A DNA stretch of 34,161 nucleotides from JARFQH01 sp041299015 (lineage in GTDB: Bacteria > Desulfobacterota > Desulfobacteria > Desulfobacterales > SG8-13): contig JBFYWB010000026.1 of assembly GCA_041299015.1 (NCBI GenBank), positions 1 through 34,161 on the forward strand. The letters are read 5' to 3'. Made by a program: the position numbers and the translations under genes. The notes beneath the pieces were generated by a model. It saw nothing but the letters and a program-made list of their open reading frames with translations. It ran no database searches and was not told the origin of the DNA. Below, piece after piece: positions 24,702 through 33,175 of this stretch. How positions within the stretch are numbered: position 1 is the first letter of the stretch; every line of letters starts with the position of its first letter.

Positions 24702-25928
24702 TTACACCACTTCCTGAAACCAGCGCTTCATGCGCGTCATGATACGGTTGAAGATATTGTTGTCGCGGATTCTGAATTTTTTGGAACTCTGCCGTTTGGC
24801 GCCGTAGATCACCAAGCCCACGCCGGTGGCGTACATGGGGTTGTTGACCACATCGATCAATCCGCTGATGCCACGGGGTTTGCCCAGTCTCGTCGGCAGC
24901 CCGAAAACCGATTCGGCGATTTCGGTCGCACCGTCGAGCAGCGAAGAGCCGCCGGTGAGAACCACCCCCGAGGGGATTGAATTTTCCTGGCCGGCCCGGA
25001 AGATCTCACGGTTGACCAGGGTGAAGATTTCTTCCGTGCGGGGCTCGAGGATTTCAGCCAGAATCTGTCGGGGCAGCTTGCGGGAGGGGCGTCCACCCAT
25101 TCCGGGAATCTCAATGTTCTCGTCGTTGCGGATATTGGCCGCTACGCACGTGCCGTACTTGTTCTTGATTTTTTCGGCCTCGGCATATGGCGCCCGCATG
25201 CCGATGGCGATGTCGTTGGTGAGGTTATTGCCGCCCAGGGCCAGCACGAAAGTGTGCTTGATGTTCTTGCCGGAAAATATCGCCAGGTCGGTCGTTCCGC
25301 CGCCCATGTCGATCAAGGCCGTGCCGAGATCTTTTTCCTCATCGGTCAGAACGGCTTCACCGGAGGCCAGGGATTCGAGTACGATGTCGCCGACGTCCAG
25401 ACCGGAGCGGTTGGCGCACTTGACGATGTTGTGGGCTGAGGTCACCGCGCCGGTGACGATATGGATCTTGGCTTCCAGCCGCACGCCGGCCATGCCGACC
25501 GGGTTTTGGATTCCGGCTTCATCGTCGACGATGTACTCCTGGGGCAGGACATGGATGACCTCCCGGTCCATGGGGATGGCGACGGCCCGGGCGGCGTCGA
25601 TCACCCGCGCCACGTCCTGTTCCGTGATCTCCCGACCCTTTATGGCCACGATGCCGCGGCTGTTGAACCCGGTGATGTGACCACCGGCGATGCCGGCGTA
25701 GACCGAGGAGATCTCACAGCCGGCCATCAGTTCGGCTTCCTCGACGGCCTTCTTGATCGAATCCACGGTCGATTCGATGTTGACGACCACGCCTTTGCGC
25801 AATCCGATGGAAGGGTGCGTGCCGATGCCGATGATGTTGAGCTTGTCACCGGAGACCTCGCCGACCACGGCACATATCTTGGTCGTCCCGATGTCAAGAC
25901 CGACAACGATTTTTCCCTGTCCCTGCAT
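24702..25928 (-). CDS. ftsA: FtsA, actin-like Z-ring membrane anchor
   Basis: This is 408 residues. It tethers FtsZ to the membrane and recruits later divisome proteins. The actin-fold phosphate loops are VGLDIGTTKICAVV near the N-terminus and LIDMGGGTTDLAIF around residue 205, with VVLTGGSSLLDG as the adenosine motif. The C-terminal helix (NIFNRIMTRMKRWFQEVV) is amphipathic and would bind membrane. GAGGAGGT is close upstream of ATG 25928. ftsQ ends 14 bases upstream. Confidence 0.97.
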   Translation of the reverse strand: MQGQGKIVVGLDIGTTKICAVVGEVSGDKLNIIGIGTHPSIGLRKGVVVNIESTVDSIKKAVEEAELMAGCEISSVYAGIAGGHITGFNSRGIVAIKGREITEQDVARVIDAARAVAIPMDREVIHVLPQEYIVDDEAGIQNPVGMAGVRLEAKIHIVTGAVTSAHNIVKCANRSGLDVGDIVLESLASGEAVLTDEEKDLGTALIDMGGGTTDLAIFSGKNIKHTFVLALGGNNLTNDIAIGMRAPYAEAEKIKNKYGTCVAANIRNDENIEIPGMGGRPSRKLPRQILAEILEPRTEEIFTLVNREIFRAGQENSIPSGVVLTGGSSLLDGATEIAESVFGLPTRLGKPRGISGLIDVVNNPMYATGVGLVIYGAKRQSSKKFRIRDNNIFNRIMTRMKRWFQEVV

Positions 25929-25942
25929 TTGCCGACCTCCTC

Positions 25943-26878
25943 TTAAACCGGTGCCGGCCCGACCGGGTCCGCGACCGAATCATTGTCCGATATTTTGCGG
26001 CCTGGCTGGCCGCTCACCGCTGGCTTGTCGCTTCCCGCCGCAGCATCGTAGAGCGGCTGAACGACGATGCGGTTCAGGTTGTTCAGATCCACCGTCTCCA
26101 ATTCCCCCCAGCCGTTGGGGCGACGCTGCGCCAGATGGGCGAGCAGCCGCTGCAGCACGGCGTATTTTGTAGCATAATCCCGAAAGCCGAGTACGACGGT
26201 CTTCGGCTCCCTGAGCGTCTTCAAGGTGATGCCGGTCTCACTGTCCACCATGATCCGGGCAAGATGCCGGTTGGGGATGACGCTGACCGCGGGCCTTCCG
26301 AGTTGCAGCACGGCAACAACCCCCGAAAATGGGGCGGCCGGGTTCCGGTCGCCGGCGGCGAAGGGTCGAAGCTCGATATCCGCATAGCGAAGCCCCTCGA
26401 CCAACGGCAGATTTTCGTCTTCCGGCGCCGCCGCCTCCTTGAAAATCGTTCCGGCGTCATCGAGCAGGAACTTGCGGCCCAGATCGATAACCGCCAGGGC
26501 GCGATGTTCACGAACGGCGACGTGAATCCCGTCCGGTATGTCGCGACGGATCTGCGCGTCGGCAATCCAGGGGTCGGCCAGTAATCGTTTGCGGGCCGCG
26601 ATCAGATTGACCGCCAGGATATTGGTGCCGGGCAAGATGCCGGCGCGTTCGCAAATCTCTGCGCGGCTCAAACGACGGGCGCCGGTCACGGTAACCGTCC
26701 GGGCTTTGAAAGCATCGCACTGGGTGATCAGATCGTGGCAAAAAATTAAAACGATGCTGAGCAGGGCGACCCCGACTGCGCCGGCCGTCACCTTCAGCCC
26801 GCCGGAGACCCAAGGCCGGTTTTTGCCCGGCTGCCGGCGCTTGAAGCGGTTTTGCCGCTTGACCCTAATGCCCAACAA
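25943..26878 (-). CDS. ftsQ: FtsQ/DivIB, division protein with POTRA domain
   Basis: This is 311 residues. One membrane helix (about residues 30-50) is followed by a POTRA domain from VTVTGARRLSRAEICERAG, with ILPGTNILAVNL and WIADAQIRRDIPDGIHVAVRE, then a beta domain. It connects early and late divisome parts in the periplasm. The start codon is TTG 26878, which overlaps the murB stop by 14 bases; GAGGTGA sits just before it. No ddl gene lies between murB and ftsQ, although many clusters have it there. The short Pro/Ala-rich tail has no known motif. Confidence 0.9.
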   Translation of the reverse strand: MLGIRVKRQNRFKRRQPGKNRPWVSGGLKVTAGAVGVALLSIVLIFCHDLITQCDAFKARTVTVTGARRLSRAEICERAGILPGTNILAVNLIAARKRLLADPWIADAQIRRDIPDGIHVAVREHRALAVIDLGRKFLLDDAGTIFKEAAAPEDENLPLVEGLRYADIELRPFAAGDRNPAAPFSGVVAVLQLGRPAVSVIPNRHLARIMVDSETGITLKTLREPKTVVLGFRDYATKYAVLQRLLAHLAQRRPNGWGELETVDLNNLNRIVVQPLYDAAAGSDKPAVSGQPGRKISDNDSVADPVGPAPV

Positions 26879-27911
26879 TTTTCACCTCGGGGATCAGTTC
26901 AACCGCAAACTTATCGGCCACGCGTTCCTGCACAAGTTTCATGAGGTCCAGGATGTCGCGGGCGGTTGCGCCGCCGGTGTTGACGATGAAGTTGGCGTGC
27001 CGGGTTGACACGCAGGCACCGCCGACCTGACGCCCTTTTAGGCCGGCCTTTTCGATCAACTCGCCGGCCGACCGACCCGAAGCCGGATTTTTGAAAAAGC
27101 ACCCGGCGCTCGGCTGGTCGACGGGCTGCTTTTCGGCTCTTGCCTTGAGGATCTGCGCGGCTTCTTCGGACAGTTTCCGCGCATCGCCCGGTTTCAGGGA
27201 AAATGAGGCCTCGACGATGATCGTAGCTTCGCCATCTCCGGTCGGCCCGCTTGCTTTCCAGGAAAGACATCGATAGGAGAAGTCGAGGTCGCGACGGTCG
27301 AATCGAACCCACCTGCCGTCGGACTGCAGGCAGCCGATCGATGCCACCACATCCGCCATCGACCCGCGGGTCGTCCCGGCGTTCATGACGATCGCTCCGC
27401 CCACCGATGCCGGGATGCCGAGCGCAAAGTTCATCCCCGCAATACCGTGCTCGATACAGTACCGGCAGAGGGACGGCAGCTTGACCCCGGCCTGAGCCGT
27501 CAACCGGACGTCGCTGCCGCCTTCTGTTGGTCGGATATCTTTCAGACATCGGCTCAGGCTGATGACGACGCCGCCAATGCCGCCGTCTTTCACCAGCAGG
27601 TTGGAACCGTTGCCGATGACCAGCCAAGGATGTCCGCCGGCCCTGCACCAGCGCATCAACGACTCCAGGGCCGCCGTATCGGGCGGTGTTACGAAGGCCT
27701 CGGCCGGCCCGCCGACCTTGAAATAGGTGTGCCGGGTCATCGGTTCGTCGAACCGGACGTGGCCGCCGAACTGTTCGGTCAACCAGGTTTTGTCCGTGGC
27801 CGTCAGCGCCATCGAATCCGGTCTCGGTCCGCGATGGATGCGCGGATTTGTATTGCGGGTCTCGCCGGCCCCTATCAACTGGAGAGTCGCGCGGTCGTGG
27901 TCGTTTTTCAT
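26865..27911 (-). CDS. murB: MurB, UDP-N-acetylenolpyruvoylglucosamine reductase
   Basis: This is 348 residues and reduces UDP-GlcNAc-enolpyruvate to UDP-MurNAc with NADPH and FAD. HTYFKVGGPAEAF, VIGNGSNLLVKD, SVGGAIVMNAGT, SFSLKPGDARKL and the C-terminal AGCFFKNPASG (the Ser/Cys-region loop of type II enzymes) are present. The chosen start ATG 27911 overlaps the murC stop as ATGA. A shorter start at 27812 would give the usual ~300 residues but has no ribosome site, so a 33-residue N-terminal extension is possible. The longest frame to 27959 runs antisense-like into murC and is unlikely. Confidence 0.93.
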   Translation of the reverse strand: MKNDHDRATLQLIGAGETRNTNPRIHRGPRPDSMALTATDKTWLTEQFGGHVRFDEPMTRHTYFKVGGPAEAFVTPPDTAALESLMRWCRAGGHPWLVIGNGSNLLVKDGGIGGVVISLSRCLKDIRPTEGGSDVRLTAQAGVKLPSLCRYCIEHGIAGMNFALGIPASVGGAIVMNAGTTRGSMADVVASIGCLQSDGRWVRFDRRDLDFSYRCLSWKASGPTGDGEATIIVEASFSLKPGDARKLSEEAAQILKARAEKQPVDQPSAGCFFKNPASGRSAGELIEKAGLKGRQVGGACVSTRHANFIVNTGGATARDILDLMKLVQERVADKFAVELIPEVKIVGH

Positions 27912-29290
27912 GCCCCTTGCAGTTCCCGTTGTCGCAGAATTTCCTCGCCGACCTTCCACACGTCGCCCGCACCCAGCGTCAGCAGAATGTCCCCCGGAAC
28001 GAGGATGTCCTTCAAACCGGCCACGGCCGCCGCGATGCTGTCCTTGCAGATCACCTCTTTGTGGCCGTGCCGGCGGATGCCGTCACACATCGAAAAGCTG
28101 TCGACGCCCTCGATGGGCTTTTCACCGGCCGAATAGATCGGCAGAACCAGCAGTACATCCGACTGGTAGAAGGAACGGGTGAATTCGTCGAAAAGCGCGC
28201 GGATGCGGCTGTAACGGTGCGGCTGGAAAACGACCACCATGCGTCGCTCCGGCCAGGCCTCTTTGGCGGCCTGCAGGGTGGTCTTTATTTCGGTGGGATG
28301 GTGGCCGTAGTCGTCGACGATGGTAATGCCGTTGACAACCCCCTTGATTTCCAGGCGGCGCTGCACCCCTTCCACGGTTTCGAGGGCCGCCTTGACGGTC
28401 TCGAAAGGTATGCCCAGTTCAAGGCCCACCGCCACGCTGGCCATGGCATTGTAAACATTGTGAATGCCGGGCAGGTTCAGCCGGATGTCCCCCAGCGGCG
28501 CCCCCAGGTGGAGCAGCGTAAATTGGCTGCGCAGCCCGGCGAGGGTCACGTTGCGGGCCTGAACATCGGCCTGGGTGCTCATTCCGTAGGTTGTGTAGCG
28601 TTTTTTGACATTCGGAATCAGGCCCTGAACCGACTCGTTGTCGAGGCACAGAACCGCCAGGCCGTAAAAGGGGATGCGGTCGATGAACTCAAGGAAAGCC
28701 GCTTTGATCGCGTCCAGGTCCGGGTAGTGATCGAGATGTTCGCGATCGATGTTGGTGACAACCGCAATGGTGGGCGACATCTTCAGAAACGAGCCGTCGC
28801 TCTCATCGGCCTCGGCCACGATGAACTCGCCTTCTCCGAGACGGGCGTTGGTACCGATGCTCTTGAGCTTGCCGCCGATCACCACCGTCGGATCAAGGCC
28901 ACCACGGTCGAGAACAGTGGAAATGATGGAGGTGGTGGTCGTTTTGCCGTGGGCGCCGGCGACCGCGATACTGTACTTCAGCCGCATCAACTCGGCCAAC
29001 ATCTCGGCCCTCGGGATGACCGGGATCGAGACCTGGCGGGCGGCCCGGACTTCCGGGTTGTCCGCATTGACGGCGGAAGAGACGACCACGACATCGGCGG
29101 TGCCGATCTGCTCTGCGGCATGACCCTTGAAGATGTGGCCGCCGAAGCGCTGCAACCGTTCGGTGATCTCCGATGATTTGAGGTCTGAACCCGATACGGT
29201 GTAGCCCAGGTTCAACAACAGCTCGGCGATGCCGCTCATACCGATGCCGCCGATGCCGACGAAGTGGATATGGTATTTTTTACGGTACAT
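27908..29290 (-). CDS. murC: MurC, UDP-N-acetylmuramate-L-alanine ligase
   Basis: This is 460 residues and adds L-Ala to UDP-MurNAc in an ATP-dependent step in the cytoplasm. FVGIGGIGMSGIAELL at the N-terminus binds UDP, AGAHGKTTTTSII near residue 110 is the Mur-ligase P-loop, and DDYGHHPTEI around residue 335 is the family signature. Length is typical. The gene follows murG by 97 bases and ends in an ATGA overlap with murB. Confidence 0.97.
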   Translation of the reverse strand: MYRKKYHIHFVGIGGIGMSGIAELLLNLGYTVSGSDLKSSEITERLQRFGGHIFKGHAAEQIGTADVVVVSSAVNADNPEVRAARQVSIPVIPRAEMLAELMRLKYSIAVAGAHGKTTTTSIISTVLDRGGLDPTVVIGGKLKSIGTNARLGEGEFIVAEADESDGSFLKMSPTIAVVTNIDREHLDHYPDLDAIKAAFLEFIDRIPFYGLAVLCLDNESVQGLIPNVKKRYTTYGMSTQADVQARNVTLAGLRSQFTLLHLGAPLGDIRLNLPGIHNVYNAMASVAVGLELGIPFETVKAALETVEGVQRRLEIKGVVNGITIVDDYGHHPTEIKTTLQAAKEAWPERRMVVVFQPHRYSRIRALFDEFTRSFYQSDVLLVLPIYSAGEKPIEGVDSFSMCDGIRRHGHKEVICKDSIAAAVAGLKDILVPGDILLTLGAGDVWKVGEEILRQRELQGA

Positions 29291-29387
29291 GGCGATGTCG
29301 GGTTATGGAATATACGTTACGGGTTACGGGCACCGGGTCGTGGATGATGTCCTTTTGAAAAACGTTTTTTGCCTTCACCGATGACCC

Positions 29388-30560
29388 CTACCTTCTTGCC
29401 AACAGTTCGTAACAGTCGTCGACGATCAGGCGCGCGGCCTCGGGACGGCCGAATTTTCTGGATAGCGCGGCCATGCGCTCAAGAGCCGCCCGATCCATTG
29501 CCAGGCGCTCGATGCTCTCCGCCAGGCCGGCGGCGGTCAACTGCTTCTCCGCGATCATTTCGGCCGCTCCCCGTGCCGCCAGAGCTTCGGCATTGAGCCT
29601 CTGGTGATCGTCCGCCGCAAAGGGAAACGGGATGAAGAGCGCCGCCTTGCCCACGGCGGTGATCTCGGCCACCGTCGTCGCCCCGGCCCGGCAAATGATC
29701 AGATCCGCGCGCTGGTACTGCCGGTCCATGTCATCGAAGAAAGCCTCGACTTCGGCGCAGATGCCTTGGGCCGCATAGGCCGCCCGGACGTGGTCTTCGT
29801 CCGCCGCTCCGGTCTGATGCACGATTCTGAGCCGTTCCTTTTTCCGGACGAGCGGCAGAGCGGCAACCGCCGCCATGTTGATGGCATGCGCGCCCTGGCT
29901 GCCGCCGGTTATCAGGATGTTCAGAACGGGCGCCCGATCCGCAGGCCCGTCGTCTTCACGATCTGCGACCGCTGTCGGTTGCAGTATTTCCCGGCGCACC
30001 GGATTGCCCGTCAGACGGACCTTGGCGCTATCGAACCGGCCGGACGTGTTTTCGAAAGAGACATAGATGCGCCGTGCAAAACGGGCCAGCACCCGGTTGG
30101 TGATTCCCGGCAGAATGTTCTGCTCGTGCAGCACCACCGGTATTGCGGTCATCCAGGCCGCCAGCACCACCGGACCGGCCGCATAACTGCCGACACCGAG
30201 CACCAGGTCGGGCTTGAAACGCTTGATGATCCGGCCGGACTGAAAGACGCCCAGCGGAATGAGCGCCAGGGATGTGAGCTTTTGCCAAAGGCTTCGCCCC
30301 TTGATGCCCGCAACGCTGAGTGTTTCGAGAGGAAAACCGGCGCGTGACAGGGTCTTTTGCTCAAAAGGATTGCCCGTGCTGGCAAACAGAACCGCATTTT
30401 GGGCATTCCGCGCCATGAACTCCCGGGCGATGGCGATGCCGGGAAACAGGTGTCCGCCCGTGCCGCCACCGGCGATCAACAGACGTGCGGCGTTGCCGGC
30501 GACCACCGGCGTCGCGCAGAGCAGTCCGTTAAGGGCTGGATTGATGTCACCCGGCTGCAT
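29388..30560 (-). CDS. murG: MurG, lipid II-forming GlcNAc transferase
   Basis: This is about 390 residues. It transfers GlcNAc from UDP-GlcNAc to lipid I at the inner face of the membrane. The glycine-rich loops GGGTGGHLFPG near residue 32 and TGGSQGAHAIN, together with RAGATTVAEI, are diagnostic of GT-B MurG. ATG 30560 is preferred: GGAG lies eight bases upstream, while GTG 30566 would be only two bases from it. The start overlaps the ftsW end by 14 bases. An N-terminal extension of about 25 residues precedes the first glycine loop, longer than usual. Confidence 0.96.
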   Translation of the reverse strand: MQPGDINPALNGLLCATPVVAGNAARLLIAGGGTGGHLFPGIAIAREFMARNAQNAVLFASTGNPFEQKTLSRAGFPLETLSVAGIKGRSLWQKLTSLALIPLGVFQSGRIIKRFKPDLVLGVGSYAAGPVVLAAWMTAIPVVLHEQNILPGITNRVLARFARRIYVSFENTSGRFDSAKVRLTGNPVRREILQPTAVADREDDGPADRAPVLNILITGGSQGAHAINMAAVAALPLVRKKERLRIVHQTGAADEDHVRAAYAAQGICAEVEAFFDDMDRQYQRADLIICRAGATTVAEITAVGKAALFIPFPFAADDHQRLNAEALAARGAAEMIAEKQLTAAGLAESIERLAMDRAALERMAALSRKFGRPEAARLIVDDCYELLARR

Positions 30561-31713
30561 GACCACGTCTCCGTTTGTTGACGATTGCCCGCCGGTCGGC
30601 GGAACCGATGTTCATCAAGATACCGATCGCGGCCATGTTGACCAGCAGCGAAGTGCCGCCGTAACTCAAAAAAGGCAGCGTCAGGCCCTTGGTCGGGAGC
30701 AATCCCAGGGCGACGCCCATGTTGACGCAGACCTGGAGAACGATGCCGACCGTCAGCCCCAAGGCCAGGAAGGAGCCGTAGGTGTCGGACGCGCCGCGGG
30801 CGATGCCGATCCCACGCCACAGGATGAGGCCGTAGAGCCCCAAAATGACGACAACCCCTACCAGGCCGAGTTCCTCGCCGATGACCGAAAAGATAAAGTC
30901 GGTGTGCGGTTCGGGCAGATAAAACAGCTTCTGATATCCCTTGCCGACGCCCGTGCCCCAAAGGCCGCCGGTACCGAAGGCCATCATGGAATGGATGATC
31001 TGGTATCCTTCGGCGCTCGGGTACTGCCAGGGATCCAGGAAGCTCATCAATCGTTTCAGGCGGTAGGCGGCATGGATCAGCATGTAGTAAGCCGCCGGCA
31101 AGAGCATCAGGAAGGTCATCATCAGGTAGACGACGCGCACACCGCCGACAAACAGCATGATCCAGGTTATGGTCGCCAGAATGACGACCGAGCCGAAATC
31201 GGGCTGCGTTATGATCAGCACCGTGAACATCGCCAAAACGACCATGTGCGGCACATAACCGATCGAAAACACCTTGATGTGGGCCTGTTTTCTGTCCAGG
31301 GAATAGGCCAGGTACAGGATCAGGCTCAGACGGGCCAGTTCCGAAGGCTGAAAGGTGACCGGGCCGAGACGCAACCAGCGGGTTGCGCCGCCCGCCTCGA
31401 TACCGATGCCGGCGATGTGAATCGCGGATAGCAAGGCCAAGGCCAGAATCAGAAGAGGGTATGTCGACGGTCGGTACCAGCGATAGGGTACGAAGCGACA
31501 AACGATCAGTATCGCCGCCCCGGCCAGGGCGAAGACCGCCTGTTTTTTCAGAAACAGGTAACTGTTGCCATAGCTTTTGGCGGCGATGGCAGAGCTGGCG
31601 GAGTAGACCATCACCACACCGATGCCCACCAGAAACAGCACCGGAAAAAGAAGCCGCACGTCGAAGGTCAACAGCGATGATTTGGATTCGTTTTCCGGCA
31701 CCGGCGGCCTCAT
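30547..31713 (-). CDS. ftsW: FtsW, SEDS-family septal peptidoglycan polymerase
   Basis: This is 388 residues with about ten membrane helices. VYSASSAIA near the N-terminus, FQPSELARL, the PEPHTDFIFSVIGEELGLVG loop and LPFLSYGGTSLL are SEDS signatures. FtsW polymerises lipid II into glycan strands with its partner class b PBP. Its ATG overlaps the murD stop as ATGA, and its 3' end overlaps murG, so this block is tightly coupled. Confidence 0.97.
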   Translation of the reverse strand: MRPPVPENESKSSLLTFDVRLLFPVLFLVGIGVVMVYSASSAIAAKSYGNSYLFLKKQAVFALAGAAILIVCRFVPYRWYRPSTYPLLILALALLSAIHIAGIGIEAGGATRWLRLGPVTFQPSELARLSLILYLAYSLDRKQAHIKVFSIGYVPHMVVLAMFTVLIITQPDFGSVVILATITWIMLFVGGVRVVYLMMTFLMLLPAAYYMLIHAAYRLKRLMSFLDPWQYPSAEGYQIIHSMMAFGTGGLWGTGVGKGYQKLFYLPEPHTDFIFSVIGEELGLVGVVVILGLYGLILWRGIGIARGASDTYGSFLALGLTVGIVLQVCVNMGVALGLLPTKGLTLPFLSYGGTSLLVNMAAIGILMNIGSADRRAIVNKRRRGHAAG

Positions 31714-33104
31714 ATTGCCTTTGCAAGTCTCTCGACGTTGCGGCGGAAGTCTTCGCCCCTGCGGGCGTAATTCGCGTACATGTCGAAGCTGGCGCAGCCT
31801 GGAGAGAGCAGGACGACGTCTCCGGCGGAGGCGATCCGACCGGCGGTTGCAACGAGCTCGGCCATCGACCCGGCACGGCTTGTCGCCACGGCGCCGCCAA
31901 GGGCGGCGGCAATCTCGTCACCGGCCTCGCCGAACAGGATCACCCGTTTCACGCGTCGGCGGACGCTTTCCTTAAGAAGCCTGAAATCGCCCCTCTTGTT
32001 GCGACCACCCAACAGCAGCACGATTGGCGCGCCGAAAGACTCCAGGGCGCGCAGCACGGCGGCGACATTGGTGGCCTTCGAATCGTCGTAATAGCGAACC
32101 CCCGCGACGGCAGCCACAAATTCCAGGCGGTGCGGCAGGCCGCCGAACCGCTGCAGGGTGTCTTTGATGGACGCCATGCGACCGCCCGCGGCCAGGGTGG
32201 CCAGGGCGGCGGCAGCGGCATTGTCGATGTTGTGTCGCCCGAACAGCTTGATGGCGGAGCAGGGCAGGGCCTCCGCGGCCCCGTCTTCCGTGCCGACGGC
32301 CCCGAAAATCCGTTCGCACGGCCATGACCGGGCGCGAAAGACAATGGCCTCATCGGTTACCGCCGCATCCTCGGCGCCGGTCCGGCCGAAGAACAATTTT
32401 CGACTGACCACTTTTTCCGCCAACGCCGCCACCCGGCAGTCGGCGCCATTGAGGACGGCGAAATCAGCGGGCCCCTGATTTTCAAAGATGCGGCCCTTGG
32501 ATCGGGCATAGGCATCGAGGTCCGGGTAGCGGTCCAGGTGGTCTTCGGCGATATTGAGCAACACCGCCACCTTCGGCCGGAAGCGATCGATGGTGTCGAG
32601 TTGAAAACTGCTGATTTCAGCCACGACGACCGCGGCTTTTTCGCCGCGGTCGACATAACTGATCAACGGCGTTCCGATGTTGCCGCCGACAAACACGTCG
32701 ATCCCGGACCCTTTGAGCATGTCGCCCACCAGGGTGGTGGTGGTCGTTTTGCCGTTGGTGCCGGTGATGGCGACGATCGGTTCCGCGATAAATCGCGCGG
32801 CCAGTTCGACTTCACCCAGCACCGGGATTCCGCGTTCCCGCGAACGGACGAGCGGCGCCGCTCCGTGGGGTACTCCCGGGCTGATCACCACCATATCTGC
32901 GTTTTCAAATGATTCCGGATAGTTGTTTCCTAACTCGAGTGTAATCCCCTTTTCACGCAGGGCCGTAACCGCGGGCCCAAGTTCATTTTCGCGTGCGGAA
33001 TCGGTCGCCGTCACCACCGCTCCGCGCTTTTTCAGAAAGGCGGCGGTGGCCACCCCGGTGACTCCCAGCCCGACCACCACTATTTTTTTACCCGTTAGCT
33101 GCAT
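31710..33104 (-). CDS. murD: MurD, UDP-MurNAc-L-alanine-D-glutamate ligase
   Basis: This is 464 residues. GLGVTGVATAAFL is the N-terminal UDP-binding loop, TGTNGKTTTTTL near residue 115 is the ATP P-loop, and YDDSKATNVAAVL near residue 325 is the MurD C-domain motif. I take ATG 33104 (MQLTGKKIVVVGLG) as start. A longer open frame exists to 33500 but it overlaps mraY in another frame and looks like noise; an in-frame ATG at 33164 cannot be excluded. No strong ribosome site is visible. The stop overlaps ftsW ATG. Confidence 0.96.
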   Translation of the reverse strand: MQLTGKKIVVVGLGVTGVATAAFLKKRGAVVTATDSARENELGPAVTALREKGITLELGNNYPESFENADMVVISPGVPHGAAPLVRSRERGIPVLGEVELAARFIAEPIVAITGTNGKTTTTTLVGDMLKGSGIDVFVGGNIGTPLISYVDRGEKAAVVVAEISSFQLDTIDRFRPKVAVLLNIAEDHLDRYPDLDAYARSKGRIFENQGPADFAVLNGADCRVAALAEKVVSRKLFFGRTGAEDAAVTDEAIVFRARSWPCERIFGAVGTEDGAAEALPCSAIKLFGRHNIDNAAAAALATLAAGGRMASIKDTLQRFGGLPHRLEFVAAVAGVRYYDDSKATNVAAVLRALESFGAPIVLLLGGRNKRGDFRLLKESVRRRVKRVILFGEAGDEIAAALGGAVATSRAGSMAELVATAGRIASAGDVVLLSPGCASFDMYANYARRGEDFRRNVERLAKAI

Positions 33105-33175
33105 GAATGAAAAACGGTCATGGGTATTGGTATAAGGGATCGTATCCGTGTCCCTGTGATCCATTGCCGGTTTTT

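Noticed and set aside
27848..29176. 442-codon + strand ORF
   Set aside because: It is antisense to murC and follows GC-skewed codon shadowing; murC motifs are all on the other strand.
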